Below are positions 12,574-25,467 of a stretch of 64,000 nucleotides of DNA, in pieces. The stretch covers positions 248,001 to 312,000 of the forward strand of contig CAJQUN010000138.1 of the NCBI GenBank assembly GCA_907163345.1, given 5' to 3'. The position numbers and the translations under genes are program-made. This DNA comes from Haberlea rhodopensis (Eukaryota > Streptophyta > Magnoliopsida > Lamiales > Gesneriaceae). Below the pieces are notes generated by a model. The model searched no databases. It worked only from the letters and a program-made list of their open reading frames with translations, and was not told the origin of the DNA. The first letter of the stretch is position 1, and every line of letters starts with the position of its first letter.

Positions 12574-15500
12574 TCAAATAAAAGATAACACAATACATAA
12601 ATGCATACCAGAAAACAGCTCTGGATAGTGCTGCACCATGTGTCGCTCTGTATCCCACGTGGCCTCCTCGACACCCCTACGATCCCACTGAACCTTGATC
12701 ATAGGAATAACCTTGTTCCGAAGTCTGCGGTCTGCCCTATCCAAAATCCTGATAGGCCGCTCCACATAAGAAACATCGGACTCTATCTGAACCTCAGAAG
12801 GCTGCAACACATGTGAAGGATCCGGCTCATACTTCCTCAGCATAGACACATGAAATACGTCGTGTATACCAGACAGAGAGGGCGGTAAAGCCAAACGGTA
12901 CGCCAGAGTACCAATACGCTGTAAGATCTCATACGGCCCTACATATCTCGGGGATAACTTTCCTCGCATCCCAAACCGTACTACGCCTCTGAAAGGTGAG
13001 ATCTTCAAAAACACTCTGTCGCCTAACTGAAACTCTAACGGCCTTCGCCGCTGATTGGCATATGCTGCCTGTCTGTCCTGAGCTGCCTTCATCTTTCTTC
13101 TGATAACCCTAACTTTCTCTTCCATTTCTTGAACCAACTCTGGTCCTCCAACCGACTTACGGTCCATGTCATCCCAACACAAGGGTGACCTACAACGCCT
13201 ACCATAGAGGGCCTCGAAAGGAGCCATCTGTATACTTTCCTGGTAGCTGTTGTTGTAAGAGAACTCCACCAAGGCTATCGAGTCCTGCCATGAAGTGTCG
13301 AACTCTAGTACACAAGCCCTCAACATGTCTTCGAGTGTCTGTATCGTACGCTCGGTCTGTCCGTCCGTCTGGGGATGATAGGATGTGCTCAGCCTCAACT
13401 CTGTACCTAGAGCTGTCTGTAGACCCTCCCAAAAGTGAGATGTAAACCGCGGATCTCGATCAGACACAATCGAAACAGGGATCCCATGCAGTCTCACCAC
13501 GTCTCTGACATATAACTGTGCCATCCTCAAGTACGTGAAGGTCATACAGTAGGGAATGAAATGAGCACTCTTAGTCAATCTGTCGACGACTACCCAAATA
13601 GCATCGAAACCCGAAACAGTCCTTGGTAAGTGGGTCACGAAATCCATAGACACGTGCTGCCACTTCCACTCGGGTATCTCCAAACTCCTTAATTCACCTC
13701 CAGGCCTTTGCCTCTCAGCCTTCACCTGCTGACAAATCAGACAGCGCTTGATGAATGAAGTAACATCCTGTTTCATTCGCCTCCACCAGAACTGGCTGCG
13801 TAGATCCTTATACATCTTCTTCCCGCCCGGGTGGATACTCATCCTGCTGCAATGAGCTCGCTGTAATATACCCTGGCGCAACTCGGGTGTATCTGGAACC
13901 ACCCATCTGTCGCCAAGTCTCAGAGAACCGTCCTCAGCCACTCTGAATCTCGATGGCTGACCTGAATGAACCCTTAATTCCATCTCTGAACCTCTGCATC
14001 AGTCCCCTGAGCCTTCCTGATGTGATCATAAATAATAGGCTCGGCTAGCAAGGTCAAAACCTGTAATGGTGAAGTAGACACATCATAATCAAATCCCAAA
14101 TGGCAGTACGAGCCAAACATAGCTGATAGACACATAGCATCCTCTGCTGTGCTCCTCACCTTCCGACTCAAAGTGTCGGCTGTCAAGTTTGCTTTCCCCG
14201 GGTGATATTCGATTTCACAGTCGTAGTCCTTCAGCAGGTCCATCCATCTCCTCTGCCTCATGTTTAGCTCAGCCTGTGTAAACAAGAACTTCAAGCTCTT
14301 GTGATCAGTGAAAATGGTGAATGAGGTACCGTACAAGTAGTGTCGCCATATCTTAAAGGCGAACACTATAGCCGCTAACTCCAAATCATGGACTGGATAC
14401 CTCGTCTCATGTGGCTTCAACTGTCTCAAAGCATAAGCCACTACATGTCTGTCCTGCATCAGTACGCACCCTAGGCCCTGTAACGATGCGTCCGTATAGA
14501 GAACAAATCCTTTGTTCTCTCTGGGAATCACTAGAACTGGTGCAGTAGTCAGTCTGTGCTTTAATTCATGGAAACTCTGCTCACAAGCCTCAGACCAACA
14601 AATGGGACTCCCTTCTGAGTCAGCTGCGTAAGTGGCTTGGCGATCTTTGAGAAACCCTCGACGAAACGTCGGTAATAGCCAGCCAGACCAAGAAAACTCC
14701 GAATCTCACTAACTGAAGTAGGGGCAGACCAATCCATAACTGCCTCTACCTTCCTCGGGTCTACTGATATCCCTTCTCGTGATATGATATGGCCCAAGAA
14801 TGCTACACTGTTCAGCCAAAACTCACACTTGCTGAGTTTGGCATACAACTGATGATCTCTGAGGATCTGGAGTACTATCCTCAGATGATCGGCATGGTCC
14901 TCCTCACTCCTTGAATAGACAAGGATGTCATCAATGAATACGATCACAAACTGGTCAAGGTACTCCTGAAATACTCTATTCATCAGGTTCATAGAGACTG
15001 CAGGTGCATTTGTCACACCGAAAGGCATCACCAAGAACTCATAGTGCCCATACCGAGTTCTAAAAGCCGTCTTTTGGACATCACCAGCTCTAACCCGTAC
15101 CTGGTGATAGCCTGACCTCAAGTCTATTTTGGAGTACACCTCTGTACCCTGAAGCTGGTCGAACAGATCATCAATCCTCGGAAGTGGATATATGTTCTTC
15201 ACTGTAGCCTTGTTCAATTGCCTGTAGTCAATGCACAGACGCATTGATCCATCCTTCTTTTTCACGAACAAGACTGGTGCACCCCAAGGCGATACACTAA
15301 GACAAATGTATCCCTTATCAAGGAGCTCCTGTAACTGTATCTTCAGCTCCCTCAGCTCTGTCGGTGCCATCCTATAAGGAGCACGGAAGATAGCAGAAGT
15401 CCCTGGCAGCAGCTCAATAGCAAACTCCACATCCCTGACAGGCGGAAACCCCGAAATCTCATATGGAAACACATCACTGAACTCCGCCACGATCGGAATG

Positions 15501-15979
15501 TCCTCGGCTCTCACTTCCTTCTCCTCTGAAGCATCCACAGCATAAATAAGGTACCCAGTGTGGCCGCGTTCCAATAACCGCGACATCTTAACCGCCGAGA
15601 TCACTGGTATCTTTGGACGAGAGCCGTCCCCATAAAAAGTCCACTGGAACCCCTGATCAGATAGGAAACGTACTATCCTCTGTCGGCAGTCTACCACAGC
15701 TCGGTATCTGCTCAACACATCAATGCCGATAATGCAGTCAAAGTCTGCCATCTCTAACTGAATCAGATCGGCCCTCAAATCATTGCCCTCAAAATAAACG
15801 AGGCAATCAGATAACAGTCGGTCTGCAATCACATGCTTACCCGTGGGTGTCGAGACCATAAGAGGCGTGGGTAACAGAGACGAGCACAAGCGGTGTCTTT
15901 CCACAAAAGCAGTAGATACAAACGAATGGGAAGCACCTGTATCTATCAATATAAGTGCGGGTACGTAAATAAATGGCAC
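12574..15979 (-). pseudogene. B1 pol: protease, RT, RNase H, integrase, chromodomain (frameshifted)
   Basis: Pol copies the element RNA into DNA and inserts it. From the 5' end the protein shows the protease site LIDTGASHSFVS, RT motifs including FIDDILVYS, RNase H with LYTDASLQG and FTDHKS, an integrase with CLICQQ zinc-finger cysteines and D, D, E residues (SDRDPRF, GQTERT), and a C-terminal chromodomain (VQWDRRGVEEATW). Compared with B2, one base is missing near 14600 (CAACAAATGGG against CAACAAAATGGG) and another near 13977. The frame therefore breaks into 14561-15979, about 13974-14600 and 12574-13983. A third lost base separates gag from protease near 15962. One loss is in a homopolymer and could be a sequencing error. 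Confidence 0.9.
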
Positions 15980-17103
15980 GTACCAGCAATGACCTCCTCT
16001 GGGGCTGCCTCAGCCTGCTCCCTAGTCAGTGCATACACCTGTCCCTGCGGCGGTCCTGCCGTCTGACCTCCCTGTGGTCGCGGTGCAAACTGCTGTCTCT
16101 GTGGTGCTCTCCCAGCATCAAACCTTGGCCTATTCGGCCCTGAGTCTGTCTGACCTGCCCGATTGGGGCAACCTCGAGCCATGTGGCCCATCTTGCCACA
16201 AATATAGCAACCCTGACAGTCACGTAACAAGTGCCATCCTCCACAGTTGGTACACCTGCTTCCCCCTGTCTTGCTTCCCTGTGTGGGTCCCCGATTGTTC
16301 TGCTTCTGCCCCTGTGGCTTCTTCCCACTAAATCTGGAAGATGATGAGGCCCCACGAGCCTTGAACTGATCCCCTCGTGGCCTCAGACTATCAGCAGCAG
16401 GCCTCTGTGGTGGTACGAAAGGGGGTACAACATCCTTGTACGCGCCCACGGCAATCTCCGCCAACTCTGCCCGTGTCAGGGCATCATCAAATGAGCTGGG
16501 GTTGTTGGAGATAACCCTATCAAACAGCTCTGGCCTCAGACCCTTCAGAAAGTTCCTCATCTTGGCATGACTGCTGACAGCAATATGAGGTACATACCTC
16601 AGTAGTGAGGAATACAGCATAGCGTAATCTGACACTGACAGGCTGCCCTGCTTCAAACTATTAAACTCATCTTCCTTCAACAGTCTAGCAGCTGCCGAAA
16701 AGTACCGGTTAAGGAACCGGGTCCTGAATACTGTCCAATCTACCGTCATACCCTGAGCTCTCAGCTCCATGACTGTGGTCTTCCACCACATGGAAGACTT
16801 CTTCGATAACTGGAACTCTGCCAACCTTAGCCAGGCAGTCCGTGCACAGGGCGCCGATACGAATATCTGCTCCAGTCGCTCAAGCCATTCCTCGGCTGCT
16901 TCCCCAGTCTCTGTCCCTTCAAATAGCGGTGGATGATAACTCAAGAACTTGGTCAGACTTATCTCCCCTGGTAGCAGTATCTGTGCTACAGGCTCCAAGC
17001 CTACAGCAGGTGGCGGTAATGGATTCATCTGAGCAATACTAGCATTCATGCTGCCCATATCCCTTACCTCTTCATTGAGGTTCTCCGGGTTAACAGCCGC
17101 CAT
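15946..17103 (-). pseudogene. B1 gag (capsid and nucleocapsid), cut off from protease by a frameshift
   Basis: Gag forms the particle and packages RNA. The start is the ATG at 17103 (MAAVNPENL), because an upstream in-frame TTG lies in the leader. The middle is the retrotransposon gag domain (AEEWLERLEQIF, RFLNRYFSAAAR, MRNFLKGLRPELF). The C-terminal part is basic and has a CCHC zinc knuckle, CYICGKMGHMARGC, preceded by a related CX2CX3HX4C. In D, gag and protease share one frame across this point. Here a single-base loss near 15962 ends gag after FTYPHLY, so B1 would not make a gag-pol fusion. Confidence 0.88.
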
Positions 17104-17304
17104 GCTGCAACACAAAAGTTAACAACAATACCAAAAGCAGTTCATAATATAAGCCGTTAGATAACAAGAGTATCTTATTCAAAAGCATGTTAGTACAACA
17201 CTTATACACAATATGCATCACATGCATAACATGCCCAACAATGAATACCTAGCCAACTTGTCTCTAAAGGCTACCCTTCACTCTTCCCTGGTTATCTAAC
17301 CACT

Positions 17305-17316
17305 GCTCTGATACCA
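17305..17316 (-). promoter_or_regulatory. Primer-binding site of B1
   Basis: The minus strand reads TGGTATCAGAGC, complementary to initiator tRNA-Met. It is 5 bp from the 5' LTR edge at 17322, and the complementarity may continue into CAGTGGTTA. Confidence 0.9.
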
Positions 17317-17321
17317 CTAAA

Positions 17322-19563
17322 TGTGAGACCCCGTTTTCACATCAAGATATTTAGGTGCAATTAAGAGAACTAAGCATTCACATGCATAAATCAGAGTAGT
17401 AATGTCGTGTTGATTAACCTGAGCTTAAGAGATTACAGTACCAAAAGTTCAAAAAGGAATTTCACATATTCCTACAAAAAGGGTACTACGTTATAGTCTC
17501 ATTCTACTACAAGTAGAAGCTATACAAAATTCTCTAACATGCTAATCCTGTAGCACTCCTTATAGCTCAGCATTTCAACCCCGACCCTGGTTCTCATCAT
17601 CAAAAGCACCTACAAAGACAACCCCCAACACATGAGCATAACACAATTCATATTTAACATAATATGAATGGAAGACGTAAATGCAAAATCATAAATACAA
17701 AGCACTTCCTGTATTTCCAAGCATTTACAACGCCCATTGGTTGTCCCTGTACCATAACTCATAATGACACGTTATATGAACATATGGTTTTATAAATAAA
17801 TGTCATGACATCCTTCCTCCTTAAATCCTTATTTCAATCCTGAGTCCTTATCATTAGTACATTTTAATGCTTCTTGCCACTCCATGAAAGCGGAATTCTT
17901 CCTCGCTTCCTATGGACCTTAGCGTAAGCATTAAAATCCTTACTAAGATAACCTTGACTCGTGAAATACACCTCTTATATTTCACAACATACATATGCAA
18001 AAACAATGCATAATAACATGTATCATAACCTTAATGCACCACATTGCATTCATCATGTGTCAAATAGATAAACATAAAGTACATGTTACCGTTGGGATGC
18101 CCGTACGTCGCTTACGTACCTTTCCAAAAGATTGAGGAGTCAATCGACTATCTCCTCGGCTGTGCTGGCACCTGAGATGGTTCTACATAGCCACACAACA
18201 CAATATTAGGCACCTCATAATAATCCGGAATCAAAACTCAATTAAAAACCACATTTATCCAACAATGTCATCTCGCGATCGATCGCCCCTGAGCCCCGAT
18301 CGATCGCGAGATGCTACTGCCACGCATGCCAAAAAAAAAAATTGCAGTCAGAGATCGATCGCCTCAATATTGGCGATCGATCGCCAAAACACACTGGAAC
18401 GTCGCGATCGATCTCGCCTCCTTGGCGATCGATCGCCAACCCTGTTCCTTTGAGCGATTTTCCAGAATTGCTTAACACCGATATTCATACCCTTAAATCT
18501 AACATGTAAGACATAATACATTCCAAGACCAACATGCTAGCAGTTGCACTACACTACCCTGAGTGTATTCAATCCAAATTTACACCCTAAACATAAGCCC
18601 ACATGCATAAACGTCGACCATTTAAACAAGTACTGGATCAACTTTTCTGGAAACAGGGCAACATATTAATTTCCAGATTTCTTGAGCACCTATTTTCATG
18701 CTATTAAAACTATCACATATAACATAAAGAATGCTAAAAAAAACATGCCAAGGGCTTCACAAGACTACCATGCATATTTTCACATCAAAGGTTTACCAAA
18801 ACCTAAGCTTAACGTGCATGATAACGCCTTCATAAAAACACTCCCCACTCATATTTTTCCAGAAAACATGGCACAGCCTTACCCATATTTTCGAACACCT
18901 TACTTTACATGCTTATTTCCTCTACATAAAACATGCAACATGCTCAAGGAAAAATACAGAGAGCTTCATAAACATCACATAAAAGTACTCATAACAATAT
19001 TTCTTTAAACCCTACACTAGCATGCCAAATCTGCTACAAAGAACATACATGCTAGAAATCAGAAAACTGGGAAAAACAAGTGACTCCTCACCACTTTTGC
19101 TCTTCGATTTTCTATGTGAAGGGATGAACGAAATCCGATAACTTTCTTCCTAGAAACCGACCAAGTTGCAGACAAAATGAAGGGAAGAAGAAGGGGTCTT
19201 TTTGGAAGAGGCAAAATGAAAATATCTTAGTGCAAAGAGGCTTACTTAGTCAATCTGCTTTCCAGAAAAACAGGGGAGGGGCGTGGCTTGAGTCAAGTGG
19301 GGGTGGAGTGGTTGCATGTAGGGTGGTTTTGTGGTGTTTAATTGTGTCCCGGTATTTCATACGATGTATAAAAATATCTCTCCTTGATATTTTATTATTT
19401 TACCACATCAACACAACAATTAAAAACACCTAACATGCTCCCTAAACCACATCATCAAAATAAATAAATCACTCCCACATAAAATTCGCCTTTAGCACAT
19501 AGGCTCACAATTAACAACCCTTAATTGTATGATTACCCACATAATCATTTCGGGGAAATCACA
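17322..19563 (-). repeat. B1 5' LTR (2242 bp)
   Basis: TGTGAGACC to AAATCACA, nearly identical to the 3' LTR apart from scattered substitutions and the block of about 85 bp kept here. The near-identity implies insertion more recently than A2, which agrees with the nesting. Confidence 0.9.
18269..18437. repeat. CGATCGATCG cluster in the B1 5' LTR
   Basis: Four exact copies and two one-base variants. It keeps the 17-bp inverted arms at 18269-18313. The variants differ from those of the 3' LTR cluster, so single units have decayed since insertion. Confidence 0.9.
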
Positions 19564-21398
19564 CAATAACTGGCATCCGTATACTCACCGGTATACCTGC
19601 CTAAGCACTGACATCACATGCATACTCAATGCACTTGGCTCGGGTATCTACAACATACCCCTAAGCCCCAAACACAACTGTCAATTCTGAGTCATTCCCA
19701 TCCAGTGGAGAATGATAATCGACGATCAACAACACGGCGTGATTCCCAAAATCAACACCACACGTACCAACTTACCGAATCTTTCAAAGATTCCCAAATA
19801 GGTATAATACTACCTCCTTCCCCACAAGGGAAGTGCTATCGAACTCGAGATCCACTAGTCTCGAACCACCTTTCGGAAAAACTGGATACAATAACACCCA
19901 TTGCATCTCAAGTACACGGATTCCCCAGATCGAGTCAACGACGACTTGATGACTCTCTTGTTGGTACTCCAACATTGTGAGCTGTCCCAGACAAGTCCCA
20001 CCAAAATTAAACATAACGTATACACGTTTCAGTGAGGCATACACAACCTCAACTTCAAATGACGTGGTGACTACTAGAGTCCACCACAATCCACATCGTA
20101 TCACCTTACGATTTGTCAAACTTGGTTCCAACGAGCAGTATAACGGCTCTAGCAAGCCCATCATGGTGCTGCACACACGCGGCAGACAAACTAGTCGCTG
20201 CCTCTTTTAGGTTTACCTCAAACTTACCAACAAGACGGACGTTTCCACATGGCATACCATACCATGGGAAGAAAAATCAATAGAGTAGTGGGTCTTTACC
20301 CAACATTCCTCTAATGCTGATACACCCTGGACACTCCTATGTCCCTATGTACTTAACATAACCTGATCCTACTCCCTTAGGACCCATCCTACACCCTCAT
20401 GGGTGGTGTGACCATGTCTACCACATGTCATATCAATAGAAAGCGAGTAATTTCCTCCACGATTACTCATGTCATCAAATTACATGGCCAAAAGCCATTC
20501 CAACGAGCATACCTCAAGGGTATCACCACTCGTAATATGATCATCTCAAACATATGCTGCGGTACAATCGCATGTACAGCGCGTCCATCCTTTCCTCGAG
20601 TAACCCCCTCGATATAAGCGTCACGTCAATCGGTGACGTAAACATCACCTTGTGCTCGGCACTGGCACCCAAGGCATACCACTGAATACGTATACTCAAC
20701 GCATTGTTCATCGTAACGATGATGCATGTCTAATAAGACATCTCCTACACCATCGTCATCGTCATCCCGTGACGACACATGCCCACTCATGGCATCTAAG
20801 GCATCGTCAACTAGTGACGATACATGTCAACAATGACATCTAAACAACCCAGTCAACTCGTGACGGTCCATGTACATCAACGTATGTCATCCATCATCAT
20901 GCTAATAAAATAGTCATAATAAAACATGCATATCAACGCATGCCAGCTATAATAATGCTAATAGAATAGAAATTTCTCATACCTCATCGCTAACAAGATA
21001 GCGGCATACCTGTCTCCGTCACTCAATAATAGTGCGTAATCAGCACCCATCGCTCGAAGGCGGTAAAATCCTGTGCTGAGTACATAGCGGCACAATCCAT
21101 CGCAATAGAATCGACGGCATGATACCTCGTCATATAATAAGTGGCATGAAACCTCGCTATACACCTGAGCATGAATCATCGTCCACATAATAGCGGAAAG
21201 AGGCATCGCTATCAACATATCCGGGGGCACGAATCATCGCCAATCCTCATAGAAGAATGAGTCATCCTAAATCATCATATACATATGCTCAATGGCGTGA
21301 ACCATCATCAACCGACACAGCAGAATGTCTCATCGCTATACATGTGTCTGGCGGTATGAATCATTGCCCATCATCATAGAGGAATGAATCATCATCAT

Positions 21399-21615
21399 CG
21401 ACACAGCGGAATACATCGTCGCTATCATCTGTGTCCTCATAAAGAAATGAATATAATCGACACAGCGGAATACATCACCGCTATCATCCGTGTCCTCATA
21501 AAGAAATGAATATAAATCGACACAGCGGAATACATCACCGCTATCATACGTGTCCTCATAAAGAAATGAATATAAATCGACACAGCGGAATACATCACCG
21601 CTATCAACCGTGTCC
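21399..21615 (-). repeat. 60-bp tandem repeat in the A2 leader
   Basis: About 3.5 copies of a 60-bp unit with CAGCGGAATACATCACCGCT (arms AGCGG and CCGCT) followed by ATCATnnGTGTCCTCATAAA. Units differ by a few bases. Confidence 0.9.
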
Positions 21616-21705
21616 TGCGGTATAGATCGTCGCCAATCATCATAAAGAGATGAATCATCATCAATACAAGCGGTACCATAACTCTCCGTTTCATTACTAC
21701 ACAAT

Positions 21706-22022
21706 CTCATAATGAGCGGTACAATCTTCCCCGCTTCATTACTACAAAACCTCATAATGAGCGGTACAATCTTCCCCGCTTCATTACTACAAAACCTCAT
21801 AATGAGCGGTACAATCTTCCCCGCTTCATTACTACAAAACCTCATAATGAGCTGTACAATCTTCCCCGCTTCATTACTACAAAACCTCATAATGAGCGGT
21901 ACAATCTTCCCCGCTTCATTACTACAAAATCTCATAATGAGCGGTACAATCTTCCCCGCTTCATTACTATAAAATCTCATAATGAGCGGTACAAATCTTC
22001 CCTGCTTCATTACTACAAAACC
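21706..22022 (-). repeat. 45-bp tandem repeat in the A2 leader
   Basis: Seven copies of a 45-bp unit that includes GAGCGGTACAATCTTCCCCG followed by CTTCATTACTAC. A diverged eighth copy lies at 21669-21705. The unit length is a multiple of three and has no stop in several frames, which creates long but meaningless ORFs on both strands (21336-22010 minus, 21712-21972 plus). It is not a CRISPR array because there are no unique spacers. Confidence 0.92.
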
Positions 22023-22477
22023 AGTTTAAGCATAAAATTTTTCACTGTGATAAACAAGACTCCTGGAATGTATAATCATCATTCCTTTTCATACTCCGTA
22101 TTTCCTGTAACCTGCAACCATCATGGTTAGCAACAATAGCCATATACGCTATGCATCAAACATTCAATGCATATATGCAACCACTTGCAAGTCAATACGT
22201 ATACCAAGACATGTTACCTCGGAAATATCCCTTTACCTGATTCTCTTACAAAATCAGATTCCTTGGCACGTAACACACGGAGTGCCAGACATCACTATTA
22301 ATGCCATCCTATCGTGTTCCACACGATTCTTGCAACCACAATGGTTAGCAATACCACTTTTCATATCATAAAAGCACACAAACAATTAGTTATGTCGTAC
22401 AACATTAATGACATCATGCATAAATATGTGCTATCAACAACTTCCTAGGCCCTTAACAGCCCCAATGAGCAACCACT

Positions 22478-22488
22478 GCTCTGAACCA
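22478..22488 (-). promoter_or_regulatory. Degenerate primer-binding site of A2
   Basis: The minus strand reads TGGTTCAGAGC, one base short of TGGTATCAGAGC, and is 4 bp from the LTR. The lost base probably arose after insertion. Confidence 0.7.
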
Positions 22489-22492
22489 CTAA

Positions 22493-24089
22493 TGTAAGGA
22501 CCCCAAGCCCTTAACCCTTGATTAGTGTATTAACCACTATGTGTGGCACATGCTTTCAATAATAATCAATCGGGAAACTCATATGATACTTTAGCATTGA
22601 ATGGCAATTACAAAATTTCTTTAATATTCAACGTTATAAGATCATCTCTACCCACAAATAGACTCATAGACTTCGCCCATTTCCATCCCCATTACACCAC
22701 TTTTTACATTGAGGACTTTTATAAAAATTTGGGCAGAGTCTCCCTATAAGTTGAGCTATCCCGAAACAAAAGCACATCACATAACATAGTTCCCGGCCAG
22801 GGAAAACACAATATTCAACAGAATACAGCAACACTAAGTAAATTCCCAGCCAGGGAAGACACCACACATAAGACAACATAAGTGAGTTTCAACACCCACA
22901 TAATACAACAATGACTCTCATATCATTAGCAATTCTACCCTTAATTGCATGCAACATAGAATGAAAGAGAGAAAGGCTCATGCCTTTATATACAACCCAT
23001 GTACAAGTATAACCGTGCTCACATGCGAGCATCATGAATATCTATATAACCCCCAGGTGTATATAAGTACTATATACGATACCGTGCTCCATCAAGCCCT
23101 GGTACCACGATCCTGGGAGTACATCCAATCAACAGCTCGAGCTCAGCTCCACAGCCATCGATGTACCTGTTCACCTGCCCCAACAGAGACACCCCCCAAC
23201 GGGGTGAGCTTACCAATACACAAAATCCCATAATCACAGTAATGAAATTCATAATTTACAACAAAAGTAAATACTAATGAATTTTAAATGATACTCCCTG
23301 GATGGCAACGTCCTCATCCAGAATTTCATAAACACATTGATTTAACTCATTGCATGCCTGATTCTCGAATATCAATAAATAGTGATTCCAAATTCATTAT
23401 TCATGCAAATATAGATATCTCAATATCAAATACTGATTTCTCAACTTCGCTATCAATCACAGATAGCTCAAATGCCTCGCATTTATTTTACTAATTCCCC
23501 CTTTATACTCAGACATCTCAAATGTCTTATAATGATTACATGATTCTACGGTCGTTCTCAGGCATCTCAATGCCCTACCATGGTCATATAAATCCAGTAC
23601 CCCATATATCATGTAAGGTTATACTACTCTAGTATCACGCACGCTTGTGGCAGCGATATCAAGATTTCGTCGCCCCATAGCTATCTCAACACATACATAT
23701 ACCCATGCGCACAACCATTTAATGCAATCAAAATACATTATGCATTTCACAAATGCTCTAATATAAAGTAATGCTTGTACGTCGCACGTACCTTAAATCT
23801 CCGAAGTCCGAGCCAAACCTTGCTCGAGTTCCATGCCCCGAGGAACGATGTGCTAACACGATAAATAATTCACAATTATTTACGAACATGAAACCCATGC
23901 TCAAGCACACCCATAATCCTCATACAGAAAATTATTGTCAACACACGACAATTTACGATTTAAAAGACCCGGTGCAGGTCATATACAGGGAGGGAAATCG
24001 AATGAGACATTATCAAAAATTGCTCAAGAACCACCTCTAAAATTTCGAACCCTAACATCTCAATTCGAACCCAATTAAGCATCATAATA
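22493..24089 (-). repeat. A2 5' LTR, first fragment
   Basis: It matches 6799-8445 of the 3' LTR, then is cut by D at 24090. It has lost about 73 bp near 23327 compared with the 3' LTR at 7625-7700, removing the block with the conserved ACAGGGACAGTACACGG. The remainder is at 43467-44267. Confidence 0.88.
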
Positions 24090-24664
24090 TGTAGGGTCCT
24101 CCTACCTAACAGTGAAATCAAGACATAAATAGGGCTAAACATTCATTAAAGACATTCTTAGGGTTCGGTTGTAGCTTGAGCTATTAAGATTACAGGCCAA
24201 AAAGAATTTTTCAAAGTTAAGTTAATTACATCCTCAAAATAAATGTGTATCGATAGGATTATGCTACTCCTAGAGTAGAAACTATCCCAAAAGAAATTCT
24301 GTAATCTATCTTCTTTTATGCTCCCTTAGCTCACTTCCTCAACCCGACCCTTAGCCTTGGTCCAAAATGTGTACCTACAGGAACAACCATCATGAGCATG
24401 TACATCGTTACTTGATATCATATGGCATATAAATAAATGTACAGAAATAATTGATAAGATATACTTCCTGGTTAATCGTATTATCCTCTTTGGTTGTCCC
24501 TGTTTCATAGTTATGCATATAATCATTAGTTCAAGATGTAAATGATTGACATCATACTTCGCACGTATGCACACAACAATCCATGTTACTTAGTAATGGG
24601 ACTATCCGGGTTCTATTATGACAGCGGTACAATTGGCCCCCTCGCTCGACATAACACATCGTAT

Positions 24665-24817
24665 GATACCTATCGCTACGCCTTGATAGCGGATGTATCT
24701 CTTTATTCAGCGGATGATACCCCTCGCTACTCCTTGATAGCGGATGTACCCCCTCGCTTAGCGGATGATACCCATCGCTACGCCTTGATAGCGGATGTAC
24801 CCCATCGCTTAGTCATG
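24665..24817 (-). repeat. 51-bp tandem repeat in the D 3' LTR
   Basis: Three units of 51 bp, each with CGCTAC(G/T)CCTTGATAGCGG and, in the second half, CGCTTAGCGG or a variant. The 5' LTR has the same array at 42000-42152. Confidence 0.9.
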
Positions 24818-25252
24818 TGAGCGGCAAGTACCTTATTCGCTTGCCCATAATAGCCACCGGACATTCAACCATTTCTAAATAGCATAGTTAAACATGCGTC
24901 ATCATTTTATAAGCATCATCATCTCAAACATCATCATCTTATCATAATTGTCATCGTAATATCATATCATCTTCGTTTATCACAACATCATCATCATAAA
25001 TTTATTCATCATAATCATCATCATAAATACTTATGCAATTAATGCAAAGTCATAGTTTAGGAATATGTTACCGTTTGATGCCCGTACGTTTCTTACATAC
25101 CTTTTCAAAATGTGGTGAAGTCGTAGTACTTTATCTTCTCGAAGTCGTGGATCCTTGGGATGGTTCTACACAACCATACAATTCAATATTAGAAGCTAAT
25201 CATAGTCCAATATTCAAAAATCCCACAAAAATATAAAAAACCACATTTTTTT

Positions 25253-25467
25253 CATCTCGCGATCGATCGTCGCCCAGGCGCGATCGATCGCGAGATCTCA
25301 CTGGACGGGGGGTGAAAATTTCCTTCTTCGGCGATCGATCGCCATCGTCACCGATCGATCGCCCAAAAGTGGCGATCGATCGCCCAAAAGTGGCGATCGA
25401 TCGCCCAAGGCTTCTGGAGCCTACTGTTGGCTCGCGATCGATCGCCAAAAATGGGCGATCGATCGCC
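25253..25467. repeat. CGATCGATCG cluster in the D 3' LTR
   Basis: Eight exact copies. It includes the inverted arms ATCTCGCGATCGATCG and their complement (25254-25296) and a local duplication of CGATCGATCGCCCAAAAGTGG that the D 5' LTR lacks. Confidence 0.92.

Larger units (their letters stand above)
10375..19563 (-). mobile_element. B1: Tekay/Del-type Ty3 chromovirus (9189 bp)
   Basis: A complete element with two LTRs, an initiator-Met primer site, gag, pol and a polypurine tract. It is flanked by the direct repeat CAATA (10370-10374 and 19564-19568), so it inserted into the A2 internal region. The order of domains in pol (protease, RT, RNase H, integrase, chromodomain) is that of a Ty3/gypsy chromovirus. 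Coding is broken by three single-base losses, so the element is probably dead unless these are assembly errors. Confidence 0.92.
19569..22492 (-). mobile_element. A2 internal region, 5' part and leader
   Basis: This continues the A2 internal sequence after the CAATA duplication. Its first 430 bp match A1 positions 1-425. Beyond about 20000 it has no partner in this window except near the primer site, where it resembles the E leader. No gag or pol motif was found. The 130-residue minus-strand frame at 19784-20176 resembles nothing I recognise, and the aligned A1 sequence does not keep that frame open. Two minisatellites occupy 21399-22022. Confidence 0.65.

Noticed and set aside
12601..13445. 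Plus-strand ORFs overlapping B1 pol (and similar antisense ORFs in C, D and B2)
   Set aside because: They are shadows of the integrase and RT frames and recur only because pol is conserved.
19784..20176. 130-residue ORF in the A2 internal region as a possible gene
   Set aside because: No recognisable motif, and the homologous A1 sequence (1-210) does not keep the same frame.
21336..22010. 224-residue minus-strand ORF with repeated SNEAGKIVPLIM and a plus-strand ORF with repeated MSGTIFPASLLQN
   Set aside because: Both come from a 45-bp minisatellite whose length is a multiple of three. Open frames on both strands and no match to any family.
21706..22022. Possible CRISPR-like array
   Set aside because: The repeats are directly abutting with no unique spacers, and the context is a plant retrotransposon.
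24895..25030. CAT/ATC-rich stretch as a separate microsatellite locus
   Set aside because: It is present at the same place in both D LTRs, so it is part of the LTR rather than an independent feature.
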